Shown here in pieces: positions 40,262-50,981 of a stretch of 64,000 nucleotides of DNA (position 1 is the stretch's first letter; every line of letters begins with the position of its first letter). A program made the position numbers and the translations under genes. The notes below the pieces were generated by a model. It was not told where the DNA came from. It was given only the letters and a program-made list of their open reading frames with translations, and made no database searches. The stretch lies in assembly GCF_017916325.1 (NCBI RefSeq), contig NC_090167.1, positions 724,501-788,500 of the forward strand, in the 5' to 3' direction. Source of the DNA: Leishmania martiniquensis. Lineage: Eukaryota > Euglenozoa > Kinetoplastea > Trypanosomatida > Trypanosomatidae.

Positions 40262-42619
40262 TCAAAAGTTCAGCCACTCTGGCCCGCCGTCGTTGCTGCC
40301 GGCATCATTCGGGGGGATCGTAGCCGTAGCACTCGCTGTGGCGCTGCCTCCGGCGCCGAAGCGTCCATCACTCTGCTTCGAGAATCCATAAGCCTGCGCT
40401 GCGGTCGACGGTGCGAATTGCTCTTCAATAGTGTCCAGTGCTTCCTCCTCCAGCACTTCCTCCTCGACGCTGCCAGCGGCGTCGTAGGAGGAGGACGAAG
40501 ACAGCAGGGCCAGATCCGCTCGTGCAGGCGCAGCCCCTAAATCGGCACCGTCGTCCCCAGCGTCTAGCCATGCCGGCGGCTCATCCTCTCCCGTTGCCGG
40601 GGCGTTAGCATGGGCTTGATGCCACCCCTCCTCCTGGTATACCGCAGACCCTCCCTTCTCCTCTTGGTTGTGGCTTCCTGCTGTGTCGGATACATGCGAA
40701 TGGCGCTGCGAGTGCACGGCCTCGTTACCGGCGCTCTCATCCACAGAAGCAGCGTTCAGCCACGCGTCGACTTTGATTTCTTTGCACGCATCACTCGACT
40801 CCGTCTCTGCTACGTCCGTAGCAGTCGACTTCGGGTAGGCCGAGTCATATGCAGCAGTCACGGTCGAGGCCACCGCGTGCTGAGGGGGCGCCGGGTCTCC
40901 TCTTCGAGACGTTTCAGAGTGTGGCGATGGAGCAGCAAAGCCCCTGTTGGCAGCAAGACTAGGCTCACCCTCAATGGACCCCCTCTTCGAGGCCGCCACG
41001 TTCGCAAATGGACCTTCCATGACCTGCATCTCACGGCGCATTTCTGCGATGCGCTCCTCGAGATATTCGCGTTCGGCGTCGTCGCGCTGGTTGTGATAAT
41101 GGGGATGCTGGTACTTCCGCGCGAGCACGCGGCCCTGCTTCGAGCACGAATCCGCTTTCCCTCCGAGTTTCACACAGCCCTGTCGTAGTTGCTGCAGTTG
41201 CCCGCGGAGCTCCTCGATGCGCTCCTTCTTGGCTTGGTGCACAACACGCAGCTGATACCCCTCGGCGTTGTCGGACCCTACTGCCCACTGCCGACGCTTT
41301 TCCAGCTCCAACTTCAGCTCCTCTACCCGCTGCAGGGCCGCATCGCGCACTCGTTGCGCACTGTCGGCGTCGCGCAGCGCATGTTCACGCCGGCGCTGTG
41401 TTAGAGCGTTCTGTGAACGCACCTCCTCCATCAGCCGTCGATCGCTTAGACCGGCTTCGGACATGGCCTCATTCATGACAAGGAGTTTTTCATTGCAGCG
41501 CACCTCTAGGCGTGCGTCGTGGTAATCCTCCGTCAGGATGGCGATGTCCTGCTTCGCGATCTCGATATAGTCTTTGTACTTGGAGGCTCTCTTGTAGTTC
41601 CTGACAAGCTTCTTCAGCTCGTCGCGGCGCTTGACCAGGTCGCGCTGTTCCAGTTGTAGCACCTGCAGGGTGCGGTGTTCCATCAATGACTCCTGCACAA
41701 GACGTGCCGCGGCTTCGCGGTGACATCGAAACGCGCCGCCGACGGTCGACGTCGCGGCGCTCTTGTACAGCGAAGCGGGGCCGCCGATGGTGCGGTTTCC
41801 GTCGAAGGTTCTGCTGGCTTTGGAAGCATGCGTAATGCTCGTGTGGTACTGCTCGCGACTGCGCTGGAAGTACTCTTCCCGCATGCGGGCATTCTCCTTC
41901 TGCATCTTGTGAAGCTCCTCTGCCGTTGCGGGCACCTCGGGCCTCTGAAGGCGGTACTGCTCCGTTAGCGACACATCATTGGAAACATACCCGCAGGGAC
42001 CATCGCCCGGGTAACCGGTGTGGCTCGTGTACGCCTTGCGAGTGCTTCTTTCGTCGGCGGAGCGACGGCTCCTGCGCGAGTGGGCTTCGCTTGCGCAGCC
42101 GTCGGCGGCCCGATCCTGCGCGTCGCACACCTGGTCAGCCAGCAGGACAGAAGAGTCGTCTTCCTGCGTGGGTTGCTCGGCCTGGCGCATGATCTGCTCA
42201 GAGGCGGAGGTGCCATTTGCTGAGTCGGCAGATGCGCTGCGGCTAGAGCTCTTCAGTGACGGCAACGCCGATGAGGCTGACAAGACAGTCGATGAAGCAC
42301 CGTTGGCGGCACCTGCTACGTGAGCCGGTGAATGGGTTGACCTGCGATACTCAGAGGGGCCGAGCGAGCTGCATAAACTCGGTCGGGTGCCGGAGCTGGA
42401 GTTAGGTGTCGTCACCTTGCCCAGCACGCTCATCGACGCGCTCTCACCGGCTTCCGCACGGCCTCCTCCCACAGGCGGCGCACCACTTCGAGTGGACTCT
42501 CGCATAGGAAAATCGCGGTGCGACGTGCTGGCGCTGTCGCTTTCAAAGTCATCCTGAAAAGAGTCATCGGAGTAATGCTCGTCGTTTCCGACATCGATTG
42601 CTTCCACCACCGCCGTCAT
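40262..42619 (-). CDS. Coiled-coil protein, possibly flagellar or cytoskeletal (785 aa)
   Basis: Starts at a true ATG. The N terminus is acidic (HYSDDSFQDDFESDS), followed by a Ser-rich disordered stretch. Long coiled coils occupy about residues 225-250 and 300-545 (for example QLEQRDLVKRRDELKKLVRN, RRREHALRDADSAQRVRD, VEELKLELEKRRQWA and KKERIEELRGQLQQLRQG). The C-terminal 200 residues are acidic and Ala/Ser/Asp-rich. Acidic SDDxFxDDF-type N termini on coiled-coil proteins are common in ciliary proteins, and the next gene upstream encodes a DNAJB13-like axonemal protein. That is the only basis for the flagellar suggestion. No enzymatic domain is present. Confidence 0.85.
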   Translation of the reverse strand: MTAVVEAIDVGNDEHYSDDSFQDDFESDSASTSHRDFPMRESTRSGAPPVGGGRAEAGESASMSVLGKVTTPNSSSGTRPSLCSSLGPSEYRRSTHSPAHVAGAANGASSTVLSASSALPSLKSSSRSASADSANGTSASEQIMRQAEQPTQEDDSSVLLADQVCDAQDRAADGCASEAHSRRSRRSADERSTRKAYTSHTGYPGDGPCGYVSNDVSLTEQYRLQRPEVPATAEELHKMQKENARMREEYFQRSREQYHTSITHASKASRTFDGNRTIGGPASLYKSAATSTVGGAFRCHREAAARLVQESLMEHRTLQVLQLEQRDLVKRRDELKKLVRNYKRASKYKDYIEIAKQDIAILTEDYHDARLEVRCNEKLLVMNEAMSEAGLSDRRLMEEVRSQNALTQRRREHALRDADSAQRVRDAALQRVEELKLELEKRRQWAVGSDNAEGYQLRVVHQAKKERIEELRGQLQQLRQGCVKLGGKADSCSKQGRVLARKYQHPHYHNQRDDAEREYLEERIAEMRREMQVMEGPFANVAASKRGSIEGEPSLAANRGFAAPSPHSETSRRGDPAPPQHAVASTVTAAYDSAYPKSTATDVAETESSDACKEIKVDAWLNAASVDESAGNEAVHSQRHSHVSDTAGSHNQEEKGGSAVYQEEGWHQAHANAPATGEDEPPAWLDAGDDGADLGAAPARADLALLSSSSSYDAAGSVEEEVLEEEALDTIEEQFAPSTAAQAYGFSKQSDGRFGAGGSATASATATIPPNDAGSNDGGPEWLNF

Positions 42620-43936
42620 TGAATAGTGTTCGTGTGTGTGTGGGTCGGTGGGGGGGTTAAAGAGCCCAACAAGAGCGGGGGAGACCTAAGCGAGCAGCTG
42701 TCCCAAGAAAAAAATAGAGAAGGTTGGTGAAAAAAAAAAGAGCAGTCAGCTCAAAAGGCGCGCAGATAGAGAGAGGGGTGCGGCAGACGCGCGGACTCCA
42801 GAAAAGGTAGCAAAAGAAGCTAAAAAAAAAACGAAAGGAAAAAAGAGGAATGCGCGACAATTATGTACAAAAAGTCGGTGCTGCAGAGGTGCATACACAC
42901 ACATACACAGTTTGAGAGAGGCGGGCGCGCCCGTTTCGTGCATGGAAAATGAGCGATGAAACGGTAGTGTTTGTGACGGTTGTGGTGAAGGCGGTACGCA
43001 AAGTGATGAGAGCGGAGCAGTGACAGCAGTGAGAGAGTGAAAGAGAGAGGGTGCGAGACAGAGTGGATCCATAGGAGAGACGGCTAAAAAGTCGGACCAT
43101 TCAGAAAGAAACGCATAGCAGCGCCGCATGAGCACCAGCGCAAGAGAGGGGAAGAGAAGAGGGAGGGAGGGGGCATGCGCATACACGCGAAACGTCAAGC
43201 AGTTCGAGGAGCCTTGACGTATGCCCACATGCACGCTCCTATGTATCAACTGGGGGCGAACTGCGGCCCATTCTAGCTGGCGCAGACCCCAACCCCGGGA
43301 TCACCCCACCCCGCTCGGGTGGAGGCGCGCAGTTCAACGGCAACGAGGGCGAAGGGCGATATTCCCCGACGCGAGCAACGATGAGTGAAGCTATCCTCCT
43401 CTCCGCTAGAGTGGCTCTCAACGCGTCTTTGTTGTTCTGGCGGGGCGGGGGACGTGCTTGACGAGAAGGGAGAGAGGGACGTCGAAACAGAAAGGGGCCG
43501 ACAAAACAGTCAGACTACTCTACATAACACGGAGAGGAGAGCACAGAAAGAGCAAGCTCCAAAGGCGCCCGCTACAGACACAGTGAGGCACAGAAGCGCG
43601 CGCGCACACACACACGGTGCGCAGCGTTGTATGGCCCCTTCAAGAAGGGCTGTTCTCTTTGCAGCTCGGTAGGGTATCCTCTCTTTTCAACCGAAGGAAC
43701 CGATGTCGTCACAGCACCTGAAGGGAGGGGTATCCGCACTGACATCACTATACAAGCCCACGCCTTTCTTCGGAAGAAGTACCGCATCCTTGTTCACCGA
43801 GTAACGGTGGACAGGTGAGAAGTGGTGATCACGGCATCCGCACAATGGCTAATGGGCATATACTGCGCACAGCCATCACATGGGAAAAAAACAAGAGAGA
43901 GCGAGAGAAAACACCGATGGCAACGCAGGTGTGTCG
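42620..43936. other. Intergenic region
   Basis: 1.3 kb with no supportable gene. It holds the 5' UTR of the coiled-coil gene (minus-strand pyrimidine tracts at about 42710-42850) and the 3' UTR of the DNAJB13-like gene. Short GA and CA repeats are present (about 42895-42910 and 43600-43616). Confidence 0.5.
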
Positions 43937-44917
43937 CTAGTGGGCATCCAAAACACGTCCGATCTCCGTCTTCTGCTCCGCCGTCAAGAAGCTTGGGAAC
44001 TTTGTGGTGAACTCGATGACAAGGTCGCCGCGCGCCTTGCTGTCGTCACCGCCGCCGCCGCGGCTGGGTAGACCCTCCCCGGCGATGCGCGTGCGGTAAT
44101 TGGGATCTACAATTTCGTCGATCAGAATGGATAGCTCACGGCCCTCCATCGTGCATACCGTCACGGTGGTGCCGCAAAGCGCGTCGCGCAGAGAGATGTC
44201 GGCCTTGGTGACAAGGTCGTCGCCTTCCCGACGAAAACGCGGGTGATCGACGACGCTGACGACGACCACCACGTCACCACGCGCGTACCCGGGCTGAGTG
44301 TTGCCGAGGCCCTCCACGGTGAAAATGTCACCCGTCTTCGCACCCTTCTCTACGCGTAGCTCGTACGATTCCGCCGTCGTAGTCATCACCGCATCCTGGT
44401 TGGGGGCGCCAAAATGCGTCGCATTCCATGTGGCTCGACGGGTGGCACCATAAAATACGTCCTCCAGCGTCACTGGCAGCAGCACCTCCATTGCCGGGCA
44501 CTTGGCCGGATTCGGTGGCATGCCGGAGATTACACTAAAAAAATCGTGCTGGTTGTTCTTCACACCGTCGATGTCGCCAATCACCTGAAACGGGTTGTCG
44601 ACGCCAAAGAAGCGGGTGAAGACGGCGTCGGGGTCGATGCAATCGAGGTCGATTCCGCCAGGCACCCCCTGCTGGCCGGTGCCTCCGTGGCGGACACCCT
44701 CCTCGCCGTAAATGTCATAGATGGCGCGCTTCTTCGGATCAGAAAGCACGGTGTACGCCTGTGCGGCCGTCATGAAGTTGCGCTGCAGCGCCTCCTGGTC
44801 AGTGCTGTCGGGGTGGCACTGCGGATTGTAGGCGAGCGCGTACCGGCGATATGCCTTGGCCACATCGTCGTCGCCTGACTGCCGGTTCAGGCCGAGAAAC
44901 TGGTAGTAGTCGATCAT
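43937..44917 (-). CDS. DNAJB13/RSP16-like J-domain protein (flagellar radial spoke candidate)
   Basis: 326 aa from the ATG at 44917 (MIDYYQFLGLNRQSGDDDVA); upstream codons in frame read as UTR. Residues 1-70 are a J domain (AYRRYALAY, AYTVLSDPKKRAIYDIYGEEG). No G/F region or zinc finger follows. The rest is the class B C-terminal beta-sandwich pair (MEVLLPVTLEDVFYGATRR; GDIFTVEGLGNTQPGYARGD; VVDHPRFRREGDDL; GRELSILIDEIVDPNYRTRI; GDLVIEFTTKFPSFLTAEQK). It aligns well with DNAJB13, the radial spoke protein RSP16 of axonemes, including the conserved HPRFRRE-D-L segment. At the usual HPD position it has NPQ, with an HPD four residues later (residues 35-37) in a longer loop. DNAJB13 itself has a degenerate HPD (HPL), so loss of HSP70 stimulation would fit a structural role. 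An ordinary Sis1-like co-chaperone is the alternative. Confidence 0.85.
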   Translation of the reverse strand: MIDYYQFLGLNRQSGDDDVAKAYRRYALAYNPQCHPDSTDQEALQRNFMTAAQAYTVLSDPKKRAIYDIYGEEGVRHGGTGQQGVPGGIDLDCIDPDAVFTRFFGVDNPFQVIGDIDGVKNNQHDFFSVISGMPPNPAKCPAMEVLLPVTLEDVFYGATRRATWNATHFGAPNQDAVMTTTAESYELRVEKGAKTGDIFTVEGLGNTQPGYARGDVVVVVSVVDHPRFRREGDDLVTKADISLRDALCGTTVTVCTMEGRELSILIDEIVDPNYRTRIAGEGLPSRGGGGDDSKARGDLVIEFTTKFPSFLTAEQKTEIGRVLDAH

Positions 44918-45170
44918 TGTTGCTCCAATGGGAAAGAGTGGCTGTGTGCTGCTTGGAACTGTTCTTTTTTTCGCTTCTGCTCCTGTGCGACCGCCGACGT
45001 CGGGTCGTGCTCCGCTTTGCGGTGATGCGTGCTGCGGTGAGTAATACAAAGTTTGGAGTGCGACCCGAGTCCAGCGCGAGCGACCAAAAAAAAAGCTCAG
45101 CAAAGGGAAGAGAGGAAAGAGTGGCAGAAGAGTAGATGAATCAGAGGAAAAGAAAAACGCATCCTCTGAG
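44918..45170 (-). promoter_or_regulatory. Probable trans-splice region of the DNAJB13-like gene
   Basis: On the minus strand, about 45080-45170 is a long pyrimidine tract (T runs with CTTTCCTCTCTTCCC) followed by the first clear AG in TCACCGCAG near 45035. This fits a spliced-leader acceptor with a leader of roughly 120 bases. Composition is the only evidence. Confidence 0.35.
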
Positions 45171-47649
45171 AGAAGAGGCAATACATCGATGAAGGAGACT
45201 ATTACGGGGAGGGAGGGGGGAAGGCATACAGAGGCCATGCCATCTCTAAGCACAGCACACAGCTGTACCAACGCAGACGCTCTTGCGCAACGTGGGAGTG
45301 GAGCCCGAAACGAAAGCAGTAAGGCTGAGGAAGAGACTCGTTTCTTCTCTCAGGAAACAGAAGAGCCGCATCGAGGAAGGGAGCCATGGAGTGCATGCCT
45401 TTCGAACCGCATCGTTCGCCTTCCCCAGCTATGTGTCGCCACTTCTCACGATCGCCACAGCGAGTGATGTGTGTTTCGAGATGCTGCTGTGCGCGACGCG
45501 GCATTAGAAGAAATGTGGGGGCACCTGTGCCCTCTTCAGTGTATATGCCTGGAGGAAGAAGCTATTCTTCTCTCAACCGAAGGTAATGCCTTTTGTTGTT
45601 GCTGCTCTTGAGGGGAGGGTTGGTGTTGTCGCCTCTGTCCTTTTTTTTTCCAACGACCTCTTAGCCATTGTGCACCCAAACAAAAGAGGGGAACGGCCCA
45701 CACGTGCACGTATCCGCAGCCACCAAAAAAAATACATAATTAAGAGCGGAGCGATAGTGCCGCGGCGATGGCGGCTCCCTTCGTTTGCCGCTTCGGCTGC
45801 CGCTGCTCGTCTCCTTTTTTTTCTTAGCTGCTTCCTGCTGCGCTCCCACCTCCACCCCCTACCAGATCACCACGAGAAGAACGACCAAGACAAGAACATT
45901 TAAAAAAAACCTCACCCATACACGACCGATGCGTCGACGCACACTATACGCACCTTCCCCACTATACGCCGTACGGTAAATACGCACGTGCTGGTGCGGA
46001 TGCCTCGGGAGGGAAGCAGAACAGAGCAGAAGAAACGCCGGGAGACGGAGCAAATCGAAGAAACAGAAAAAACGGTGCGTTGCGAAACGTCACACATCAC
46101 CCGTCACCTGCACAGAGAGAGGGGAGGGAGGGAGACGCGCGCGAAAATGAGGCGAGAAGGGAATAGACACGATTTTTGCGTACCCAACGTGAGCGAAGAA
46201 GGTGGCGGCGCACGGAGTTGGAGACAGTTTAAATGGAAAATAAAAAGGGAAAAGAGATGGCTTACGGCGGTCGGTGGGTGGGAGGGGGGGCGTGCGAGAG
46301 GAGGAAGAGAGACAGAGACGTCTTCTCGAGAGGGCCCAGACGTAGAAAATAGAAGAGGCGGGCTCATTGACACACGAAAGTCATCCTCAGCGACGAGGCG
46401 AACGGCGAAGATTAGCACATCCACAAAGGCCAAGAGAAGTAGTCTGCGGCCGCCCACTCCCGCCCCCACCCCGCCGAAAAGGAATGCATGAAAGGAAAAA
46501 GAAAAGGTAAAAGGGGGGAGGATGGGCGGTACTGCACCGAGCCAAGAACTATATATATATATAACGCAAGAATCAGAGCAGAAAAAAGGGAGCGCTGAAA
46601 CAGGGCGGCAGCGAAAAAGCGACGCAGTTGAGGTTACACGGGTGTTTATCGTCTCCAGCCCATTCCTTCTCTGTGTGCTCGCTATCGCTTGCTGAATGGC
46701 GCACGTTCGACTTGCCCTCCTCAAAGAGCAATAAGGACACAATAAAAAGGGAGAGGAAGGCAACGAGAGAAAGAAAAGGGTAGTCGAGGCATCGTTGGCC
46801 GAACATTTCGCAGGACGCGGACAGGATCGACGGCAAAAATGATAGTCGAGAAGAGCACCACAGAGGAAGAGAGACGCAGACAAATAGAACAAAACGTCTC
46901 CGAGGAGAGCGAATAGGTGGACGCAAGCGCCCCCCACACACACACATATATATATATTTGTGGGGGGGCCTCTGCCTCCGCTTTCCCTCTTTCCGGCACA
47001 CGGCACGTCGACTAGAGCTTAAATATGCTTATAAAGAGAGAAGCCAAAGCAAGCGCTCATGCGCAGCGGATAAGGGGAAGGGGGGAGACGGAGGGACGGG
47101 CAGAGGGAGAGGGCGAGACGATATCCGCAGGAAGGGCGTGAAGCCGAGAGGACGCAGAGACGCGGAAAAGGCATAGAGAGAGCCGACCGATGCTTTCCGT
47201 TGCGGTTACGGTACCCCTTCCTGCAGGTGCTTCGAAAAGCGCCGGCTACTCGCCGGCCGTATCTGCACACACTCTCTCTAACCTTCTCACGGCTCCCAGT
47301 GCGACAGAGACCGCTGCGTTCGCGGTCGGCCTTTTTTTTTCGTATCCTCACACACTCTTTAGTGCTCCATCAGGGAAGGTTTTTTTTGGTGCGCAGCCGG
47401 ATCCCGCTCTCAGGCATTGTCGAAGGTTCGCTCGGTGCTCTTCATGGTTACCCTCTTAGCAGCTGCAGTTGCGCTCCCCTGAGCATTGTGCTTGCTTGGT
47501 GCCGGCATGCGCCGCGCCCGCCCCCTGCGAACAGAGGGAGGACTGGGCGTTGTGATGCTGCCTTTTGATTTCGACGCGCCGTTTCTGCGCTAACGAAGCG
47601 TGGATGTCATAGACAGTCGCACACATCACGAAAGTTCGAGCTGCAGGAG

Positions 47650-48992
47650 CGAAATGAGGCGTGAGGTGGAGGGTTGCCGCAAAAGTGTCGGGACGCTTTC
47701 ATCCCCCACCAATCGATGGAGCTGATCTCGTGCTTCAACTGCGCAAGTGTCCTCATGTGTCAAGCCCGACGTCTGGTAGTAGCTATACTGTCTGTAGACT
47801 GTGTCTCCGCTGCCACGTGGCGAGCTGGCTCGGTCAGGTTCAAGAGTGCGAGGGTGCTACCCATGGACTTTCTGCCGCTGATGCGCAGCAGCGCTACGAA
47901 AAGTGCCTCGTTCTACAGACGCTATGTCACAGAGTGGCTGTAGAATACAATGACGGCCTCGGGGCGACGCAGAAAGCCGACGGCCAGAGCCCGTTGCGCA
48001 CTGGCAAGGTTGTGCGGCCACCTCTCAGTAGAGATCGCAGCACCCTGGAGCACAGGGAAGTGACGAAAGTGCGCGAAGCCGCAGAGGGCCTCGCTGTCGT
48101 GCTTCAGGGCTTGCAGCCACCGCCACCGCATTGCTCGCCAGCTCGTAGCACTCAGGGGCTTTCGTGCCTGGCAGCAAGCCAAGCTGCAGCATCACCGCCG
48201 CTTCAACTCCCTTCCCCCGCAACCCTATCAAAAGCTTCGCCAACAGCGCGCTGGGACGTATGGTCAGCGGCGAGGACCTGCTCTGTGAAGTCCGCCAGGA
48301 GACAGCTAACAGCACGTCACCTCGGTGATTGGGGCCCCCTTCCCTCAGCCCTATCCTGCGCGGCTCCCTGCACCTTGCGCGCGCCGATCGCGTTGGGGAC
48401 GGCGAGAAGCAGCGCCCTCTAGCCGCGCGCAAATCTGGTCAAGCAACACCTGGCTGGAGTGCATTAGCACTGTCTCCTCGACCATCGTCCTCAGCATTGG
48501 GAGATGGTCAGGTCCGGCGTACAATGCGTCGTCGACGTTCATTCCAGGATAGGGAGATTCATCAACTTTGGCATCGTGATCGCCGGCCTCGGGCCGCCGT
48601 GGCTGGCCTCGTACGTCTGCCCCATTGCTCTGGTGCGGCACCGTGTCCTTCTTATCGTCGAACTTCCTCTACGACCCTGACTACTGCGCAGCATGGCCTC
48701 GCTTGTGGCTGATCTCGCCCCTGCGCAGGCGTGCGCTCGCGAGCAAGTCCGCTAGGCTCTCCGTTGGCGCAAGGAGTTGCGGAGTGCACTGCTCCACGTC
48801 ACCGACGCGCCCGGTGAAGACAACCGTCACGATGAGTGGGAGGCTATGGGAGCTATCTAATTTTTGCTGTGTGTCCCGAGTCGCTGGCTCCCCCCACGCC
48901 TTCATAGGTGCGTGAGGTGTCAAGTCGATGAGGAGTGCTTTGCTGTCTTCACCGGGCAGAGGAGCGCCCGATACACTCGGAAAAGGACGCAC
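47650..48992 (-). pseudogene. Broken coding-like block, candidate pseudogene or decayed retroelement
   Basis: Successive minus-strand frames look like protein but are interrupted by stops and shifts: 48992-48681 (ALLIDLTPHAPMKAWGEP, LPLIVTVVFTGRVGDVEQ), 48641-48351 (MNVDDALYAGPDHLPMLRTM, VLLDQICARLEG), 48432-48025 (LLAKLLIGLRGKGVEAAVML, ECYELASNAVAVAASPEA) and 48182-47922 (ALKHDSEALCGFAHF). GC content and lack of pyrimidine runs mark the block off from its UTR-like surroundings. I cannot name the parent family. A 253-codon plus-strand frame over the same DNA is the longest single frame but is antisense to the unit and lacks features. Confidence 0.35.
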
Positions 48993-49599
48993 AGCGGAGA
49001 GAGAGAGAAAATGGGGCCGTTGAGGTTGCGGCGAGTGAAGCAGCGATTAGCCTCTCTGTCGACCTTCTTCGAAAGCTGCTGGCGAAGGCGGGGAGAGGGG
49101 TACACTGCTGAAGCACACCCAGAGCACGCCTCCTCCCACCCTACGCCGCTGCCGTGTATGTCGGTTTGTTAGAGCCGCACCCCACCCCACCCAGCCCCAC
49201 CGATATCATGCGCACTGTGGACAGCATCCTCCATTAAGCCTTTCCTGAGGCCGTCGGGGCACGAAGCAAAGAATGACTCATCTTCGCCCAAGTCGACGCG
49301 ATTCCCTAGGCCATTCTCACCACTGGAGAGGCGAGTTGTGATGACAGAAGGAAAGTAAGTAAAGGCCCTGCCTGCGTGTATACCACGCCCTATCGCTCCT
49401 TGGCGCCGCCACCACCACCACCCCTCGCGTGCAACTCCTTTACACCATTACAGTTAGTTCTGCTTGCCGCACAACACCCCCATCCTCCGCCACGCCATAT
49501 AAGCCTATCGCCACGATGCCCCCGTCCTCTGACCACTCTACCGTGCGGTGCAAAGCAGCCGAAGAGACCCGAAATAGCGACGCTTACTCAGCTATTGAG

Positions 49600-49990
49600 G
49601 TGCAGTTTCTGCCTCCAGCACCACCCTTCCCCCACTATTGCACCACAAGCCACCTTCCAGCCACTCCCACATCATGCCGTTTGCCACCTGCCCCGTCCCT
49701 CTTTCGGAGAGGCCCAGGATCTACACCACCATCAGAGGGGCGGCGCTGGGCCCCGTGGGATGGACTCAAGTCGCGCCGGCACCCCGCCCGCCACACTAAA
49801 GCCGCGGACTTCTTCAGCGTTGGGGGTCCTCTCGGCAGCGCGCTATGCATGTCCTCTCAGCCGACATCCGTAACGATACATTACGGCGATCCCTTCACCT
49901 CCTGAAGGGCAGTCCCCAGGACCACCAGTGGTGGCTCCGCACTGGCAGGTGATGAGAAGGGGGAGGGGGGCTGCCTGGCGTGTCCCGAAG
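49600..49990 (-). mobile_element. Degenerate SIDER-like element
   Basis: Recognisable against pair B: CAGCCACTCCCACATCATGCCG then CCGTCCCTCTTTCGGAGAGG, GTGGGATGG, and near the end CACCAGTGGTGGCTCCGCA with CTGGCAGGTGATGAGAAGGG, in the same order and spacing as the B copies but with many substitutions. This is the usual, diverged state of the family and contrasts with the near-identical pairs. The boundaries are approximate. It lies about 1 kb beyond the acyltransferase stop. Confidence 0.55.
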
Positions 49991-50981
49991 ATCCGGGTAA
50001 TGAAAGCCTCAACAAGAGCGACGTGCTGAGGCGTGCCCCGTCGTCTGAGAGGTCCTCCACCTCTGGAAGCGGATACGACGGCGACGGCTATTCCTCCCTC
50101 TCACCACCACCACCACCGCCCTGCATATCCGGCAAAGGGAGGGTCCTGCGGCAGGACCAGCCGAGCGGCATAACGGACCACAAGAAAGCGTCTCTTTGTG
50201 TTTGCAAGTGGGCTGCTGTTGTCGTTAAGCAGCAGATGCTACCGCGTAGACGAGTGTCACGCATGTGAACGCACAGGAGCACCACGGTGGAACGGCAGTG
50301 AAAGAAAGCAGAGGAAGAGTCAGCAGCAACGAAACATAAAAAAAGCATCCAACACAGGGAGAGGCAGCGGCGCCAATCACAGCAAGCGAGCTATTACTTC
50401 GACAGGAGACAGACATGCGCACAGGACACTAAACATGTGGAAAAGAAAAAAAAACGAGGCGCGCAGACACGCACGCATGCGTTGCTGAAGTCGCGGGCAT
50501 TCGTACGCATCCGAATACATTCGCCCCACCCCCCATCCCCTCACCTTGAGGGCCGCCCTTCTCCATACTCGTCTGCTTTTGTTCTGCTTCTATTCGTTAC
50601 GTTGTCCTTCCGTCGATCCCCTCCCCACACTACACATGAGGGGTCAGCTCCGCAGACGTCACGCACCGTGAACACAGTAGGCACCGACACAAACGCGTGC
50701 GTGCCTTGCACCAGCGATTCGGCGAGAAGGAAAGAGAAAGCGAGCGCCGGAAAAGAAAAAAGGGAACCATGAGTGGGCAGCATCCGGTACGAAAAGCAGC
50801 GGTGTCACCTCCTGCAATCATGAGAGCCGACGAAGTGCGCCAAGATTACACACGCACCAACGAACCTATACACTGGCGACATCGGATGCCCCAGCTCTGC
50901 AAGTGAGCACCGCGAAGTGACATGCTGAATCTCCTGACAATGCTGCGAAGAAGACAAAAGCGCGACCGATGTCGCCCATCG

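Larger units (their letters stand above)
44918..50981. other. Long intergenic region (6 kb)
   Basis: No intact gene can be supported. From 45.1 to 47.5 kb it is GA-rich and UTR-like with TATATATAT at about 46550-46562 and 46946-46957. From 47.6 to 49.0 kb it becomes coding-like on the minus strand but broken (separate entry). From 49.6 to 50.0 kb a degenerate SIDER-like element lies about 1 kb past the acyltransferase stop. The remainder is the acyltransferase 3' UTR. Confidence 0.45.

Noticed and set aside
46104..47006. A 300-codon minus-strand frame
   Set aside because: It is dominated by Cys/Val/Leu/Phe/Ser strings from pyrimidine and TG-type tracts; no domain or codon pattern supports it.
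47661..48422. A 253-codon plus-strand frame
   Set aside because: It is antisense to the transcription unit and has no recognisable features. The minus-strand frames over the same DNA look more protein-like, although broken.
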